Part shown: positions 31,917 through 43,121 of the stretch, one piece after another
How the letters are laid out: each line of letters starts with the position of its first letter
How positions within the stretch are numbered: the first letter of the stretch is position 1
NCBI RefSeq assembly: GCF_036884655.1
Contig: NC_088355.1
Coordinates: forward strand, 25,357,001-25,421,000
Direction of reading: 5' to 3'
DNA length: 64,000 bases
From: Musa acuminata AAA Group
Lineage: Eukaryota; Streptophyta; Magnoliopsida; Zingiberales; Musaceae
The notes under the pieces: generated by a model
Database searches by the model: none
Told to the model about the DNA's origin: nothing
Seen by the model: only the letters and a program-made list of their open reading frames with translations
Made by a program: the position numbers and the translations under genes

Positions 31917-33280
31917 TGTTGAATCTCGTATTTTGATGATGAAACCACTTGATATGTGTTTATGATTTAAACTGCATTTTGAGCGATGTAGGTCTACTCG
32001 ATCAGGTGTAGACAGTTGACGCAGGAGGAATTGACGTTGCGCCGGAAGAGATCAGGTCAGGATATTGGATGGCTGAATGCTTCGGACGTTTGGCATCGGG
32101 CCAAGGAGAGCGAAATTGCGCCAAGGATATCGGGGTTGTGGAGGTCAACCGCCGATTGGGCAACAAGCCGCAAGAGAGGACGATGCACCGAAGAATCGGA
32201 TGAAGCGCCAACCAATGACGTGCCGGGCAACAGAATGTCAATTCGCGTTGTAATAATTGTCTAGATCGGAGTTGAGTTTTGGTTTGTGTGTGCAGGATTA
32301 ACTACGATAACGATGAAGACATAAAGCGAAACAAAGTGCTGGAGTCAAGCGCGAAGGATTCATTGGGAGTTCGAGAGTTCGACGGAAGTCCAAAGGTTTG
32401 TCGGGAATGCTGTTGGAACTAGCCGAGAATGAGTAGGGAGCTTGCCGAAGGGTTTTTAGGAGGCTTGCCGAAGGTTCGTTGGAAGTTCGCGGAGCTCACC
32501 GAGAAAGATCGGAGCTTACCGAAGAAGCTCATTGCAACTCGCCAAGATCAAATCGTGAAGTCTAGGAGCTTGCCAGGAGTCCGCAGAATGGTTTCTGAGA
32601 GTTTATCGGAAGAACGTCGGAAGTTCGCCGGAAGCTCGCCGGAAGAAGTCTTGACTTATGGACTTTAAAATAACTTAGAAAATATCTTTAAATTCGTAGT
32701 TAGCACATTAATTAGGGTTAGGATTAGGTGTTAATCCTATAACCCAAGTAGGGGCCAATTGGGCCTGAGTTCGGACTGGTTTGGGCCAAGTTTGGAGCCC
32801 AACCAGTGAGCTGAATTGGCCTAGGCGGTGGCACCGCCCAGCACTGTCAATGTCTGACAGTGACAGGCAGTGGCACCGCCACTGACAGGCGGTGGCCCCG
32901 CCAGCATCGGGAACCGAAAGAGAATTCAAATTTTGGAGTCCAAATTTGAATCCTCTTGAAGCCTATAAATACCCCTCAAATCTCAGTTGAGATTATAACT
33001 TTTTGAGCAGCAATTGTTTGAGAGAATGGTCTTAGAAAAGTCTTTGCTAGTCTTGTTTTCAATTTGCTAGTGTTCACCTCCTTCTTTCTTGCTGAAAATC
33101 TGTAAGAGAGTGAACCGCTTGTAAAAAGTTGTAAGTGGGGTATTTGCCATTCCATTTCAAGAGATTTGCTAGTGGAAGGTGGGAGCCTCATCGAAGAGGG
33201 GCCTCGCAAGTGGATGTAGGTCATTTGACCGAACCACTGTAAAATTGGCGTGATCTCTGGTTTGCATTTACTTATTGTTA
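31917..33280 (+). repeat. 3' LTR of element C (truncated)
   Basis: Starts TGTTGAATCTCG. Palindromes at 32824-32862, TATA at 32964-32971. Homology to the 5' LTR stops near TTTGCATTTACTTATT (about 33276), about 205 bp before the point where the 5' LTR itself is cut. The next bases belong to element D's internal region. Confidence 0.82.
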
Positions 33281-33291
33281 TATCATTTTTA

Positions 33292-33384
33292 CAAGTAGTT
33301 GATATTTTTACAAAATCTCTAAGTGAAGAACAATTTGATTTCATAAGAAGACAATTCGGAATGTTGATGTGTCCGAATACATAA
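33292..33384 (+). pseudogene. C-terminal tail of copia pol (RNase H end)
   Basis: Thirty codons ending in TAA: a VVDIFTKSLSEEQFDFIRR-type segment followed by MLMCPNT. This matches the typical end of copia RNase H (ADI-TK-L). The sequence after the stop, including TTAACAATTGGTATCCTAAC, matches the non-coding region after gag in element A (about 6700-6900), showing where pol would sit in an autonomous relative. Confidence 0.75.
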
Positions 33385-33877
33385 ACTAGTTAAAATTATT
33401 TTTTGGACTTTATTGAATGATCAAATCACTTTATTGCCTTTATATGCCTAAATAACATGTTGGAAATTATGTGTTGAATACAAAAAATTTCATAATAATA
33501 AGCATATTTTGTCTTCATGATTGTATTTGAAAATCTATAGCATAGTCTTGTCCGACTGCATGAAAGTGTTAATTTAATTTTAGGATTCGCTTAACAATTG
33601 GTATCCTAACAATCGGATTTTCTCATACACTTATTATATGAAAAATATTTTTCTGAAATGGATTTGATGAAATGATTCCTACTTATAAATTCCACCTTGA
33701 AATATGGATGATAGTGTTTTTACTTGCAAAGATTTGTTTCACATACATATCTTGATCCTTGTAAAAATGAAGCATGATTTAATCTCTCATCGATTTTAAC
33801 TTCACTCAAAGTAAACTCACAAATAGCCTTCCTCCTTGATGCAAAAAGATTATAACAAATAAAAAGGAAGAAGTACT
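33385..33877 (+). other. Post-pol internal region of element D, part 1
   Basis: AT-rich, aligned with A 6680-6920. Ends in AAAAAGGAAGAAGTACT (33861-33877), the target site duplicated by the LINE pair. Confidence 0.72.
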
Positions 33878-34374
33878 GTAGCAGCGGCCAGATCTAGGGC
33901 GACCACTGTAGCGGCGACGACACTGTAGCGGCGACCAGATCTAGGGCGACCACTGTAGCGGCGACCAGATCTCCCTAGGGCGATCTGACTCCTGCAGCAT
34001 CGGCTTTCTCCCACGGGCGACGACATTGTAGCGGCGATCTGATTTCCTACAGCGTCGGTTGTTTCCCAAGGGCGACGGTACTGTAGCGGTGGCGACGACA
34101 TTGTAGCGGCGACGAGATCTCCCTAGGGCGATCTGACTCCTACAGCGTTGGTTTTCTCCCACGGGCGACGATACTATAGCAACTATCTGATCTCCCTTAC
34201 TGTAGTGGTGATCGGATCTCCTGCAGCGTCGACTTTCTCCCAAGGGCGACGATACTATAGCGGTGACCAGATCTCCCTAGGGCGACGGTACTGTATCGGC
34301 GATCTGATATACAACGATGATGGCTTTTCCCAATGGAGACGATTCTATAGTCGCGACCAGAAGAGGGATCAAAC
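33878..34374 (+). repeat. Tandem repeats in LINE 5' UTR
   Basis: About five diverged units of roughly 60-95 bp built on CTGTAGCGGCGAC, CAGATCTCCCTAGGGCGATCTG and CAGCGTCGGCTTTCTCCCA. The GC content contrasts sharply with the AT-rich target. Tandem 5' UTR monomers act as internal promoters in some mammalian L1s; a promoter role here is inferred only from position. Confidence 0.78.
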
Positions 34375-35409
34375 ATGGCAGCGACGGCCCCTAGGGCTGG
34401 CGACGGTGGCGGGAGGGTTGATACAATGGTAAGACTCCCTACTGTTTCCCCTCAATTGGCTCCTCCTCCATATCCTCTCCAGAGAGAAACTCCTTCGATG
34501 AAACAGTATCGAAGTAGGTCGCGCTCTAGATCGCGGTAGCCTACCCTCATTTCCAGTGACCCTAGGCCTTGGACTAGCCTCTTCAAGGCTCCGATTGGAA
34601 GTCCAGATCTAAGCTTGGAATTCTTTACTCCAGAAGTTTAGGATGATAAGAAGATTGCTGTATACGAGACTGCTGATTCAGCAGAGCTTATTGAGACATG
34701 GTCTATGGCGATTGTTGGCTATGTGGTAGGTCTGAAAACATCTTATTTCCCACTATCCTCATTTATCAAAACTCGATGGGGAATATCGTCATTTGATCTT
34801 CATATGCTGGAGAACGGATTCTTTGTTTGCAAGCTATACTCTGAAGAAGATTTACAACGAGTCCTCGAAGGATTCTGGACTATTCGCGACCATCCAATGA
34901 TTCTACGACGCTGGTCTCCTGATATCCGTTTGGAGTTAGATAGCCTACGGTCTATTCCATTATGGGTATCCTTTCAAGGTCTTCCTCTATATCTTTGGAG
35001 TCAACGTTTTATTGCAAAGTTATGCAGCACTCTGGGACAGCCACTCTACATCGACAAAGCAATAGCTGCTCAGACGAGATTAGCATTTGCACGAGCATGT
35101 GTACTGGTTTCTTCCGACGAAGATCTTCCAAATGAGGTTTTCTATCGTGATCTTGATGGGAACACTCGGAAGGTACATGTCTCATATTCTTGGAAGCCAC
35201 AACGATGTCAGCATTGCTTATCTTTTGGTCATGCAAATGGAGCTTGTCAGCAAACTCTAAAACAAATCACAAAGTTTAAAAATCTGCAAGCTGTAGATAA
35301 AGTGGATAAATATAGGAATAAAGCCATAAAAGGTAAGGATATTGTGCGGGAGGAAAATACAAAACCGAAGGATAAGAAAAAGGATGGTACAATCCATCCA
35401 AAGTCGTAG
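34375..35409 (+). pseudogene. LINE ORF1: DUF4283-like RNA-binding protein with CCHC knuckle
   Basis: Frame from MAATAPRAGDGGGRVDTMV, interrupted by TAG at 34537-34539 and 34639-34641, then open to 35409. Residues from about 110 (WSMAIVGYVVGLKTSYF) form a DUF4283-like domain with ENGFFVCKLYSEEDLQRVL and RRWSPDI. A knuckle CQHCLSFGHANGAC (CX2CX4HX4C) lies at about 35205-35246. After it, a deletion with microhomology AAAG at 35271-35274 joins directly to the lysine-rich C-terminus (FKNLQAVDKVDKYRN...). Copy 2 keeps the lost segment. Both TAGs could be CAG decayed by C-to-T change. Confidence 0.82.
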
Positions 35410-35447
35410 GATGTATTCCTTACTACCTTTTCATTTGTTTATTACTA

Positions 35448-38413
35448 ATGAAGATAACATGCTGGAATGTTCGCGGACTTAATAAGCCGGAGAAATGTCG
35501 GGAGCTCAACAGAATAATCAAGTCTGCCGCATGTGATATTGTTATTCTAGTGGAAACGAAAATTAAACAATCGCGCGTTCAAGCTCAAAAGAATTTAATA
35601 TGGCCGGACGCAGAATTATTTACCTCCCCCCCTTACATCTTATGTCAAAAGCTCAAAGCCTGTAAAGCAGCACTAAAGGAGTGGAATACAAATACCTTTG
35701 GCAATATTAACACCAGAGTTCAATTTTGCAGAAATGAACTAATGTCATTGCAACATGAGCTGCAACTTCAGCCAAATGATGAAAATATTATCTACAAAGA
35801 GACAGAAGCCAGAAATAACTTCATGCAAGCCTTAAAACAGGAGGAAAGTTTTGCAAAGCAAAAGACTCGACAGAATTGGCTTACACTAGGGGATTCCAAT
35901 ACTAAATTTTTCTATGCTTCAATTGCTACTCGAAGGGCTGTTAACCGTATCAGCAAATGCAGAGACAAAGATGATAATCTTATTGAGAATTTAGATGAGG
36001 TTAAAGCACACACAGAGCAATTTTTTTATTCCTTACTCAATCAAGCTGGGAAACCTAATAACATTCATGTGGTGCCGACTAGAAAACTTGATTCGGAAGC
36101 TATTTCAATCCTCAATGCCCCAATTACAGATGACGAAATTGTACGTGTTGTCTTTAAGTCACCAAAGCACAAAAGCCCAGGTCCAGATGGATTTCCAGCT
36201 GAATTTTACCAAACTGCTTGGTCTATTATTGGAAATGATGTGATCAAGCCTTGCCAACATTTCTTCTCTTCAGGTCATATTCTTAGAGAGATGAATTGCA
36301 CTTTTATTTCTTTAATTCCGAAGAATGCAGGGGCTGATTCACTAGAGAACTATCGACCCATATCATTATGCAACTTTGTTTACAAGATCATCTCCAAAGT
36401 ATTGGCAAATAGAATGCAAAAGGTAATACACAAGATTATTAGCCCAAATCAAGCTGCTTTCATCAAAGGGAGAAGTATACATCATAACATTTTGCTTGCT
36501 AATGACTTGGTCAAAGATTTGCATTCAAAAGCAAGAGGGACAAAAATCTGTTTTACAGCTGATTTACGGAAAGCCTTTGATTCAGTTAATAGGAAGTTTA
36601 TCTATAAGATGCTCCTCGATATGAACTTCCCACAGCAATGGGTTAATTGGATTAAATCTTGCCTGGAAACTCCAAAGTTTTCGATACTCTTTAATGGCTC
36701 ACATATTGGTTTTTTTGGGAGCACGAATGGCATCCGACAAGGTGATCCACTATCTCCGTATCTTTTTACTATTGCGATGGAAGGACTTAGCTGTATGTTA
36801 GAACACGCAGTCTTAAATGGCAGCATTAAGGTACCCATTACGGGTTCTGTTCATATATCACATATAACATTTGCAGATGATTTACTTATCTTTCTCCAAA
36901 ATGAACCAACTTCAGTAAAGAACCTGGCTACTATAATGAATGACTTTGGTATGGTTTTTGGACTTCAGTTAAATCATGCGAAAAGTAAAGTATATATGAG
37001 CCCTTACGTTGAGGATAAGGTCTTTATTGTGCAAACTTTGGGGGTTAGTGAGGGAAGCTTGCTAGTTCCTTATTTGGGTCTCCCGCTCATATCCACAGGC
37101 ATTCACAAAACCCATTGTCAGCCTATCTTGCAAAAAATAAAGAATAAAATTTCTTCTTGGAAAAATACGTTTCTATCAAAAGCAGGACGACTCGAACTCG
37201 TCCGTTCGGTATTACACTCCTACTCTATATATTGGTGTAATGCATTTCTTCTGCCTGCTGGACTTCTCAATGATATTGAACGGTTATTAATGAACTTCTT
37301 CTGGAATAGCACAAATGATAAGGCAATGCATATGGTAAATTGGGATAGCATTTGCAAACCGAAAGATGAAGGGGGGCTAAACTTGAGAAATATTAGAGAT
37401 TGGAATCAAGCTTGTCTGGTACAGCAATTGTGGGATCTTTTGCAAAACAAATGTTCCTTATGGTCACATTGGGTTTCTGCTAGGTATCTTTCAAAGGAAT
37501 CAATCTGGGAAATTTCAACAAGAACATACCACTCTGCAGCTTTGAAAGGAATTTTAAAGGCAAGGAATTGGCTAATCAAACACATTTCCTATGCAATCTC
37601 TTCTGGTACTAGTACAAATATGTGGTTTGATCCTTGGGTAAATGGGAAGAGTATATTTCAATTATATGGCGACAGAATACGAAAAGATCTTGGGGCTCCT
37701 AAAGATTGGAAGGATTCCGAGTTCATTGCTAACGGTACCTGGTGTCTCCCTAATCCTATTTCTCCCGAAATATTATCACTTTGGCCGACTATCATAGCTA
37801 TTCCAATCAGGAACAACTCTTCAGATATACTTATTTGGCCTCATGACAATGTCAAATTTAGTGTCACATCCGCATGGAATCAAATTAGGCAAAGAAATAA
37901 CAAGTGGGTCCCAAGCAGTTGGACATGGGATCGACCGGGATCACAAAGACACTCCTTATGTACATGGAAGGCCCTTCTCAATAAACTACCTACAATAGAC
38001 AATATGAAAAGAAGAGGTATCTATCATGTTAACCGATGCTCCCTTTGTATGCAACAAGAAGAAATTGTTGACCACCTCTATTTTGCTTGTGATTATACAA
38101 AATAGATATGGAAGGAGATTCTCCAGCGATTTGAACTCAATATACTGCCGCAACCAAACTTGCACCAAGAACTAAGTGAACTCATGCAATGTTTCTAACA
38201 CAACTGGCAAAGGTTACTTTCAGATGCGCTATTTGGTGGATGTGGAAGGAGAGATGTAACAGAATATTTGAATGCCAACACACAAATAATGCTCAATTAT
38301 TGAAAGAGATTATTAGAGACTCAAGATCCTGTATGGAGCAAGATCTCAAAACGGAGCACTTTTCCCAAAGAGAAAAAGATATTTTTATCAAATTTAATTT
38401 TGCTATTAGCTAA
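35448..38413 (+). pseudogene. LINE ORF2: endonuclease-reverse transcriptase, endonuclease deleted
   Basis: Begins MKITCWNVRGLNKPEKCREL, an AP-endonuclease start, but jumps at about 35622 from DAELFT to SPPYILC. About 640 bp present in copy 2 (39483-40123) are missing, including the GDFN motif. RT motifs are well kept: SPGPDGFPAEF, FTADLRKAFDSVNRKF, GIRQGDPLSPYLF and the catalytic FADD (about 36873). A zf-RVT-like C-terminus has CSLCMQQEE and HLYFACDYTK. A TAG at 38103-38105 replaces a TGG codon, and a small deletion near 38197 breaks the last part, which ends at 38413. The element cannot make its own endonuclease, though RT looks intact over 885 codons. Confidence 0.9.
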
Positions 38414-38632
38414 AGATCTTGGGAATGATGCCAAATTATGTACCCACAGGTAGTTTTGATATATCTGGATAAATATTTTCTATATTGATTATAATTAGGA
38501 GTTATAGTCTATAGCATGTGTAGTCATAACTATCGCATTCGCACTCTATGAGTTACTTGGCTTTGTCTATGACTTGTATAGATAAAGCTAACTTTACACA
38601 TAATCAATTTACTTTTACTTACCAAAAAAAAA
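38414..38632 (+). other. 3' UTR and poly(A) of LINE copy 1
   Basis: Ends CTTTTACTTACC plus poly(A), the terminal consensus of all LINE pieces here. Contains the AT-rich segment missing from copy 2 and a small deletion near 38590 (AGCTA-ACTTTACAC). Confidence 0.85.
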
Positions 38633-39267
38633 TCACAAAGGTCTATCGATCACGTCAAGCACCTCAGCAACAAAGCGAGTCTTCTCTAATGGCAGTAGCC
38701 CCGATGGTGGCGAAGACTATTGAGCATTCCGACTCGCAAGGACAGCACCGCGGACAGAAGGACAAATCCAAAACTATATCTCTTCCTATAATGTCGGAGC
38801 CTTCCACAACAGAGGTTTCCCTTGGTACTAGTGGACAGGAGAAACATAAGTCAGGAACTTCACCTCTTCCAATATCATTGGATCCGTCCACAATAACTCA
38901 ACAAACTCAGGCCTAAACAAATCTCGCCAGCAAGGATATTCTTCCTCAACAAACTCAGGCCACAACAAACATCGCCAACAAGGATATTCTGTCTCAACAA
39001 ACTCATGCCCCAACAAACCTCTCTAGCTAGGCTACTCCAACAAGTACTATCCAGGATATTGTGTTGCAACAATCTTATCGTGCTTCAACAAACCCTGCCA
39101 ATCAAGACCACATGATTCAAGGTATTTTAAAGTTTAAAAATCTGCAAGCTGTAGATGAAGTGGATAAATATAGAAATCAAGCCATAAAAGGTAAGGATAT
39201 TGTGCGGGAGGAAAATACAAAACCGAAGGATAAGAAAAAGGATGGTACAGTCCATCCAAAGTCGTAG
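38633..39267 (+). pseudogene. LINE ORF1 C-terminal part, copy 2
   Basis: Frame from about 38635 through a Ser/Thr/Pro-rich segment (DSQGQHRGQKDKSK, PSTTEVSLGTSGQEKHKSG), then QQTQA and a TAA near 38915. Repeated QQTQA/ILPQQTQATTN-type units follow, a stop near 39028, and the conserved lysine-rich end (KFKNLQAVDEVDKYRN...VHPKS) at 39267. This is the portion deleted from copy 1. Confidence 0.75.
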
Positions 39268-39305
39268 GATGAATACCTTACCACATTTTCATTTCTTTAT
39301 TACTT

Positions 39306-42300
39306 ATGAAGATAACATGTTGGAATGTTCGCGGACTTAATAAGCCGGACAAATGTCGGGAGCTCAACAGAATAATCAAGTCTGCCGCATGTGATATTGT
39401 TATTCTAGTAGAAACGAAAATTAAACAATCGCGCGTTCAAGCTCAAAAGAATTTAATATGGCCGGATGCAGAACTGTTTACCAATGACTCAAATGAAACT
39501 TTTGGTAGAATATGGGTCTTATGGCATCCTAACTCTATTAATGCTTAGTTTATTTCTGTTACTGATCAATTCATTCATCTTAAGGTAGAGGACAAAAAGA
39601 ATGGCTGTCAATTCAATTTCACTTGTATATATGCTTCAAATAGTATGTAAGAAAGAAATACTCTTTGGTTTGACCTGACTAATATTGCAAATGGTTGTCT
39701 CAATGTACCATGGATTGTTCTTGGAGACTTTAATAATGTTCGGTACACAAATGAAAAAGAGGGGGGTAGACAACTTTCAGAAAGCCAGCTTCAAAGTTTT
39801 AATGATTACATTGACACTGCAGCTTTGTTTGATATGAAATCTATGGGTAATTGGCTCTCCTGGAGTAATCAAGGTGCAGCTAACAGAAAAATAATGGCTC
39901 GACTTGATAGGTGTTTGATTAATCATGAGTGGTTAACAGTTTTCCCAGATTCACTTCTTGAGTACGGTGCTCCTTTGTTTTCTAACCATTCTTTAGTGTA
40001 TATACACGCAGACAAAGCGACACCAAGAGGCAAGAAACCGTTTAGATTCATTAACATGTGGAGTACTCATCCTCAATTTCTTGATGTTATCAGATCTGCT
40101 TGGAATGTTCATGTGCATGGATCTCCCCCTTACATCTTATGTTAAAAGCTCAAAGCCTATAAAGCAACACTAAAGGAGTGGAATACAAATACCTTTGGCA
40201 ATATTACCACCACAGTTCAATTTTGCAGGAAGAAACTAATGTAATTGCAACATGAGCTGCAACTTCAGCCAAATGATGAGAATATTATCTACAAAGAGAT
40301 AGAAGCTAGAAATAACTTCATGCAAGCCTTAAAACAGGAGGAAAGTTTTGCAAAGCAGAAGTCTCGACAGCATTGGCTTACACTAGGAGATTCCAATACT
40401 AAATTTTTCTATACTTCAATTGCTACTCGAAGGGCTGTTAACCGTATCAGCAAATGCAGAGACAAAGATGATAATCTTATTGAGAATTTAGATGAGGTTA
40501 AAGAACACACAGAGCAATTTTTTTTTTCCTTACTCAATCATGCTGGGAAAACTAATAACATTCATGTGGAGCCGACTAGAAAACTTGATTTGGAAGCTAT
40601 TTCAATCCTCAATGCCCCAATTACAGACGACGAAATTGTATATGTTGTCTAAGTCACCAAAGCACAAAAGCCCAGGTCTATATGGATTTCCAATTGAATT
40701 TTACCAAACTGCTTGGTCTATTATTGGAAATGATGTGATCAAGGCTTACCAACATTTTTTCTCTTCAGGTCATATTCTTAGAGAGATGAATTGTACTTTT
40801 ATTTCTTTAATTCCGAAGAATGCAGGGGCTGATTCACTAGAGAACGATCGACCCATATCATTATGCAACTTTATTTACAAGATCATCTCCAAAGTATTGG
40901 CAAATAGAATGCAAAAGGTAATACACAAGATCATTAGCCCAAATCAAGCTGCTTTCATCAAAGGGAGAAGAAGTATACATCATAACATTTTGCTTGCCAA
41001 TGACTTGGTCAAAGATTTGCATTCAAAAGCAAGAGGGACAAAAATATGTTTTAAAGCTGATTTACGGAAAGCCTTTGATTCAATTAATAGGAAATTTATC
41101 TATAAGATGCTCCTCGATATGAACTTCCCACAGCAATGGGTTAATTGGATTAAATCTTGCCTGGAAACTCCAAAGTTTTCGATACTTTTTAATGGCTCAC
41201 CTGTTGGTTTTTTTGGGAGCACGAATGACATCCGACATGGTGATCCACTATCTCCGTATCTTTTTACTATTGCAATAGAAGGACTTAGCTGTATGTTAGA
41301 ACATGCAGTCTTAAATGGCAGCATTAAGGTACCCATTGCTGGTTCTGTTCATATATCACATATAACATTTGCAGATGATTTACTTATTTTTCTCCAAAAT
41401 GATACAACTTCAGTAAAGAACCTAGCTACCATTATGAATGACTTTGGTATGGTTTCTGGACTTCAGTTAAATCATGCGAAAAGTAAAGTATATATGAGCC
41501 CTTACGTTGAGGATAAGGTCTTTATTGCCCAAACTTTGGGGGTTAGTGAGGGAAGCCTACCAGTTCCTTATTTGGGTCTCCTGCTCATATCCACAGGCAT
41601 TCACAAAACCCATTGTCAGCCTATCCAGCAAAAAATAAAGAATATAATTTCTTCTTGGAAAAATAAGCTTCTATCAAAAGCAGGACGACTCGAACTCATC
41701 CGTTCTGTATTGCACTCCTACTCTATATATTGGTGTAATGCATTTCTTCTGCCTGCTGGACTTCTCCAAGATATTGAACGGTTATTAATGAACTTCTTCT
41801 AGAATGGCACAAATGATAAGGTAATGCATATGGTAAATTGGGATAACATTTGCAAACCGAAAGATGAAGGGGGGCTAAACTTGAGAAATACTAGAGATTG
41901 GAATCAAGCATGCTTGGTACAACAATTGTGGGATCTTTTGCAAAACAAATGTTCCTTATGGTCACAATGGGTTTCTGCTAGGTATCTTTCAAAGGAATCA
42001 ATCTGGGAAATTTCAACAAGAACATACCACTCTGCAGCTTGGAAAGGAATTTTAAAGGCAAGGAATTGGCTAATCAAACACATTTCGTATGCAATCTCTT
42101 CTGGAAATAGTACTAATATGTGGTACGATCCTTGGGTGAATGGGAAGAGTATATTTCAATTATATGGCGACAGAATACGAAAAGATCTTGGGGCTCCTAA
42201 AGATTGGAAGGATTCCGAGTTCATTGCTAACGGTACCTGGTGTCTCCCTAATCCTATTTCTCCCGAAATATTATCACTTTGGCCGACTATCATAGCTATT

Positions 42301-42927
42301 CCAATCAGGAACAACTTTTCAGATATACTTATTTGGCCTCGTGACAATGTCAAATTTAGTGTCACATCCGCATGGAATCAAATTAGGCAAAGAAATAACA
42401 AGTGGGTCCCAAGCAGTTGGACATGGGATCGACCGGGATCACAAAGACACTCCTTATGTACATGGAAGGCCCTTCTCAATAAACTACCTACAATAGACAA
42501 TATGAAAAGAAGAGGTATCTATCATGTTAACCGATGCTCCCTTTGTTTGCAACAAGAAGAAACTGTTGACCACCTCTATTTTGCTTGTGATTATACAAAA
42601 TGGATATGGAAGGAGATTCTCCAGCGATTTGAACTCAATAGACTGCCGCAACCAAACTTGCACCAAGAACTAGGTGACCTTATGCAATGTTTCTCAAGAA
42701 AAGGGCCTCTTACACAACTAGCAAATGTTACTTTCAGATGCGCAATTTGGTGGATGTGGAAGGAGAGATGTAATATAATCTTTGAATGTCAACACACAAA
42801 CAATGCTCAGCTCTTGAAAGAGATTATTAGAGACTCAAGATCCTGTATGGAGCATGATCTCAAAACCGAGCACTTCACCCGAAGAGAAAAAGATATTTTT
42901 ATCAAATTTAATTTTGTTATTAGCTAA
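39306..42927 (+). pseudogene. LINE ORF2, copy 2, complete domain set but broken
   Basis: Keeps the endonuclease (MKITCWNVRGLNKPDKC..., WIVLGDFNNVRY at about 39712, NRKIMARLDRCLINHEW at about 39880), RT (FKADLRKAFDSINRKF, DIRHGDPLSPYLF with H in place of Q, FADD at about 41371) and the zf-RVT-like end (CSLCLQQEETVDHLYFACDYTKWIWK). Stops include 39546-39548, about 39647, about 40142 and 41803. Frameshifts lie near 40240 and 40650. It ends ...IFIKFNFVIS at 42927. Dead by several independent lesions. Confidence 0.9.
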
Positions 42928-43109
42928 AGATCTTGGGAATGATGCCAAATAATGTACCCACAGGTAGTTATAGTTTACAGCATGTGTAGTCATAACTATC
43001 GCATTCGCACTCTATGAGTTACTTGGTTTTGTCTATGACTTGTATAGATAAAGCTATTTGTAGAAACTTTACACATAATCAATTTACTTTTACTTACCAA
43101 AAAAAAAAA
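42928..43109 (+). other. 3' UTR and poly(A) of LINE copy 2
   Basis: Short-form 3' UTR (GGTAGTTATAGTTTACAGC) ending CTTTTACTTACC and poly(A). The same short form is seen in the inserts at 62, 27620 and 30874, so these belong to one subfamily. Confidence 0.85.
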
Positions 43110-43121
43110 GGAAGAAGTACT

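Larger units (their letters stand above)
25722..33280 (+). mobile_element. Rearranged GAG-only LTR element (element C)
   Basis: Third family member, a diverged subfamily (LTR with GAAACCACTTGATATGTG and GCGATGCAGGTCTACTCG). 5' LTR 25722-27280, LINE mosaic 27279-27939, truncated gag 27940-28680, AT-rich internal part, LINE at 30874-31702, and 3' LTR 31917-33280 lacking its last part. The 5' flank is TATTT (25717-25721); its partner is lost because the 3' LTR runs directly into element D. LTR tail, primer site and gag N-terminus are gone at the LINE mosaic. Confidence 0.82.
33878..38632 (+). mobile_element. L1-type LINE copy 1, near full length with internal deletions
   Basis: 5' UTR with tandem GC-rich repeats, ORF1 (34375-35409), ORF2 (35448-38413), 3' UTR and poly(A) at 38623-38632. 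Left target sequence GGAAGAAGTACT at 33866-33877 reappears only after LINE copy 2, at 43110-43121. Deletions remove the ORF1 C-terminal half and most of the ORF2 endonuclease. The 3' UTR is the longer form, with TTTTGATATATCTGGATAAATA, absent from copy 2. Confidence 0.92.
38633..43109 (+). mobile_element. L1-type LINE copy 2, 5'-truncated, head-to-tail with copy 1
   Basis: Starts inside ORF1 directly after the poly(A) of copy 1 and ends with poly(A) at 43099-43109, followed by GGAAGAAGTACT. No separate target duplication is seen between the copies, as expected if copy 2 inserted in copy 1's A tail. The copies differ in 3' UTR type and in deletions, so copy 2 is not a simple duplication of copy 1. 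Confidence 0.9.

Noticed and set aside
35448..38105. The 885-codon LINE ORF2 as an intact gene
   Set aside because: The endonuclease is deleted, and a TAG replaces a TGG before the conserved C-terminus.
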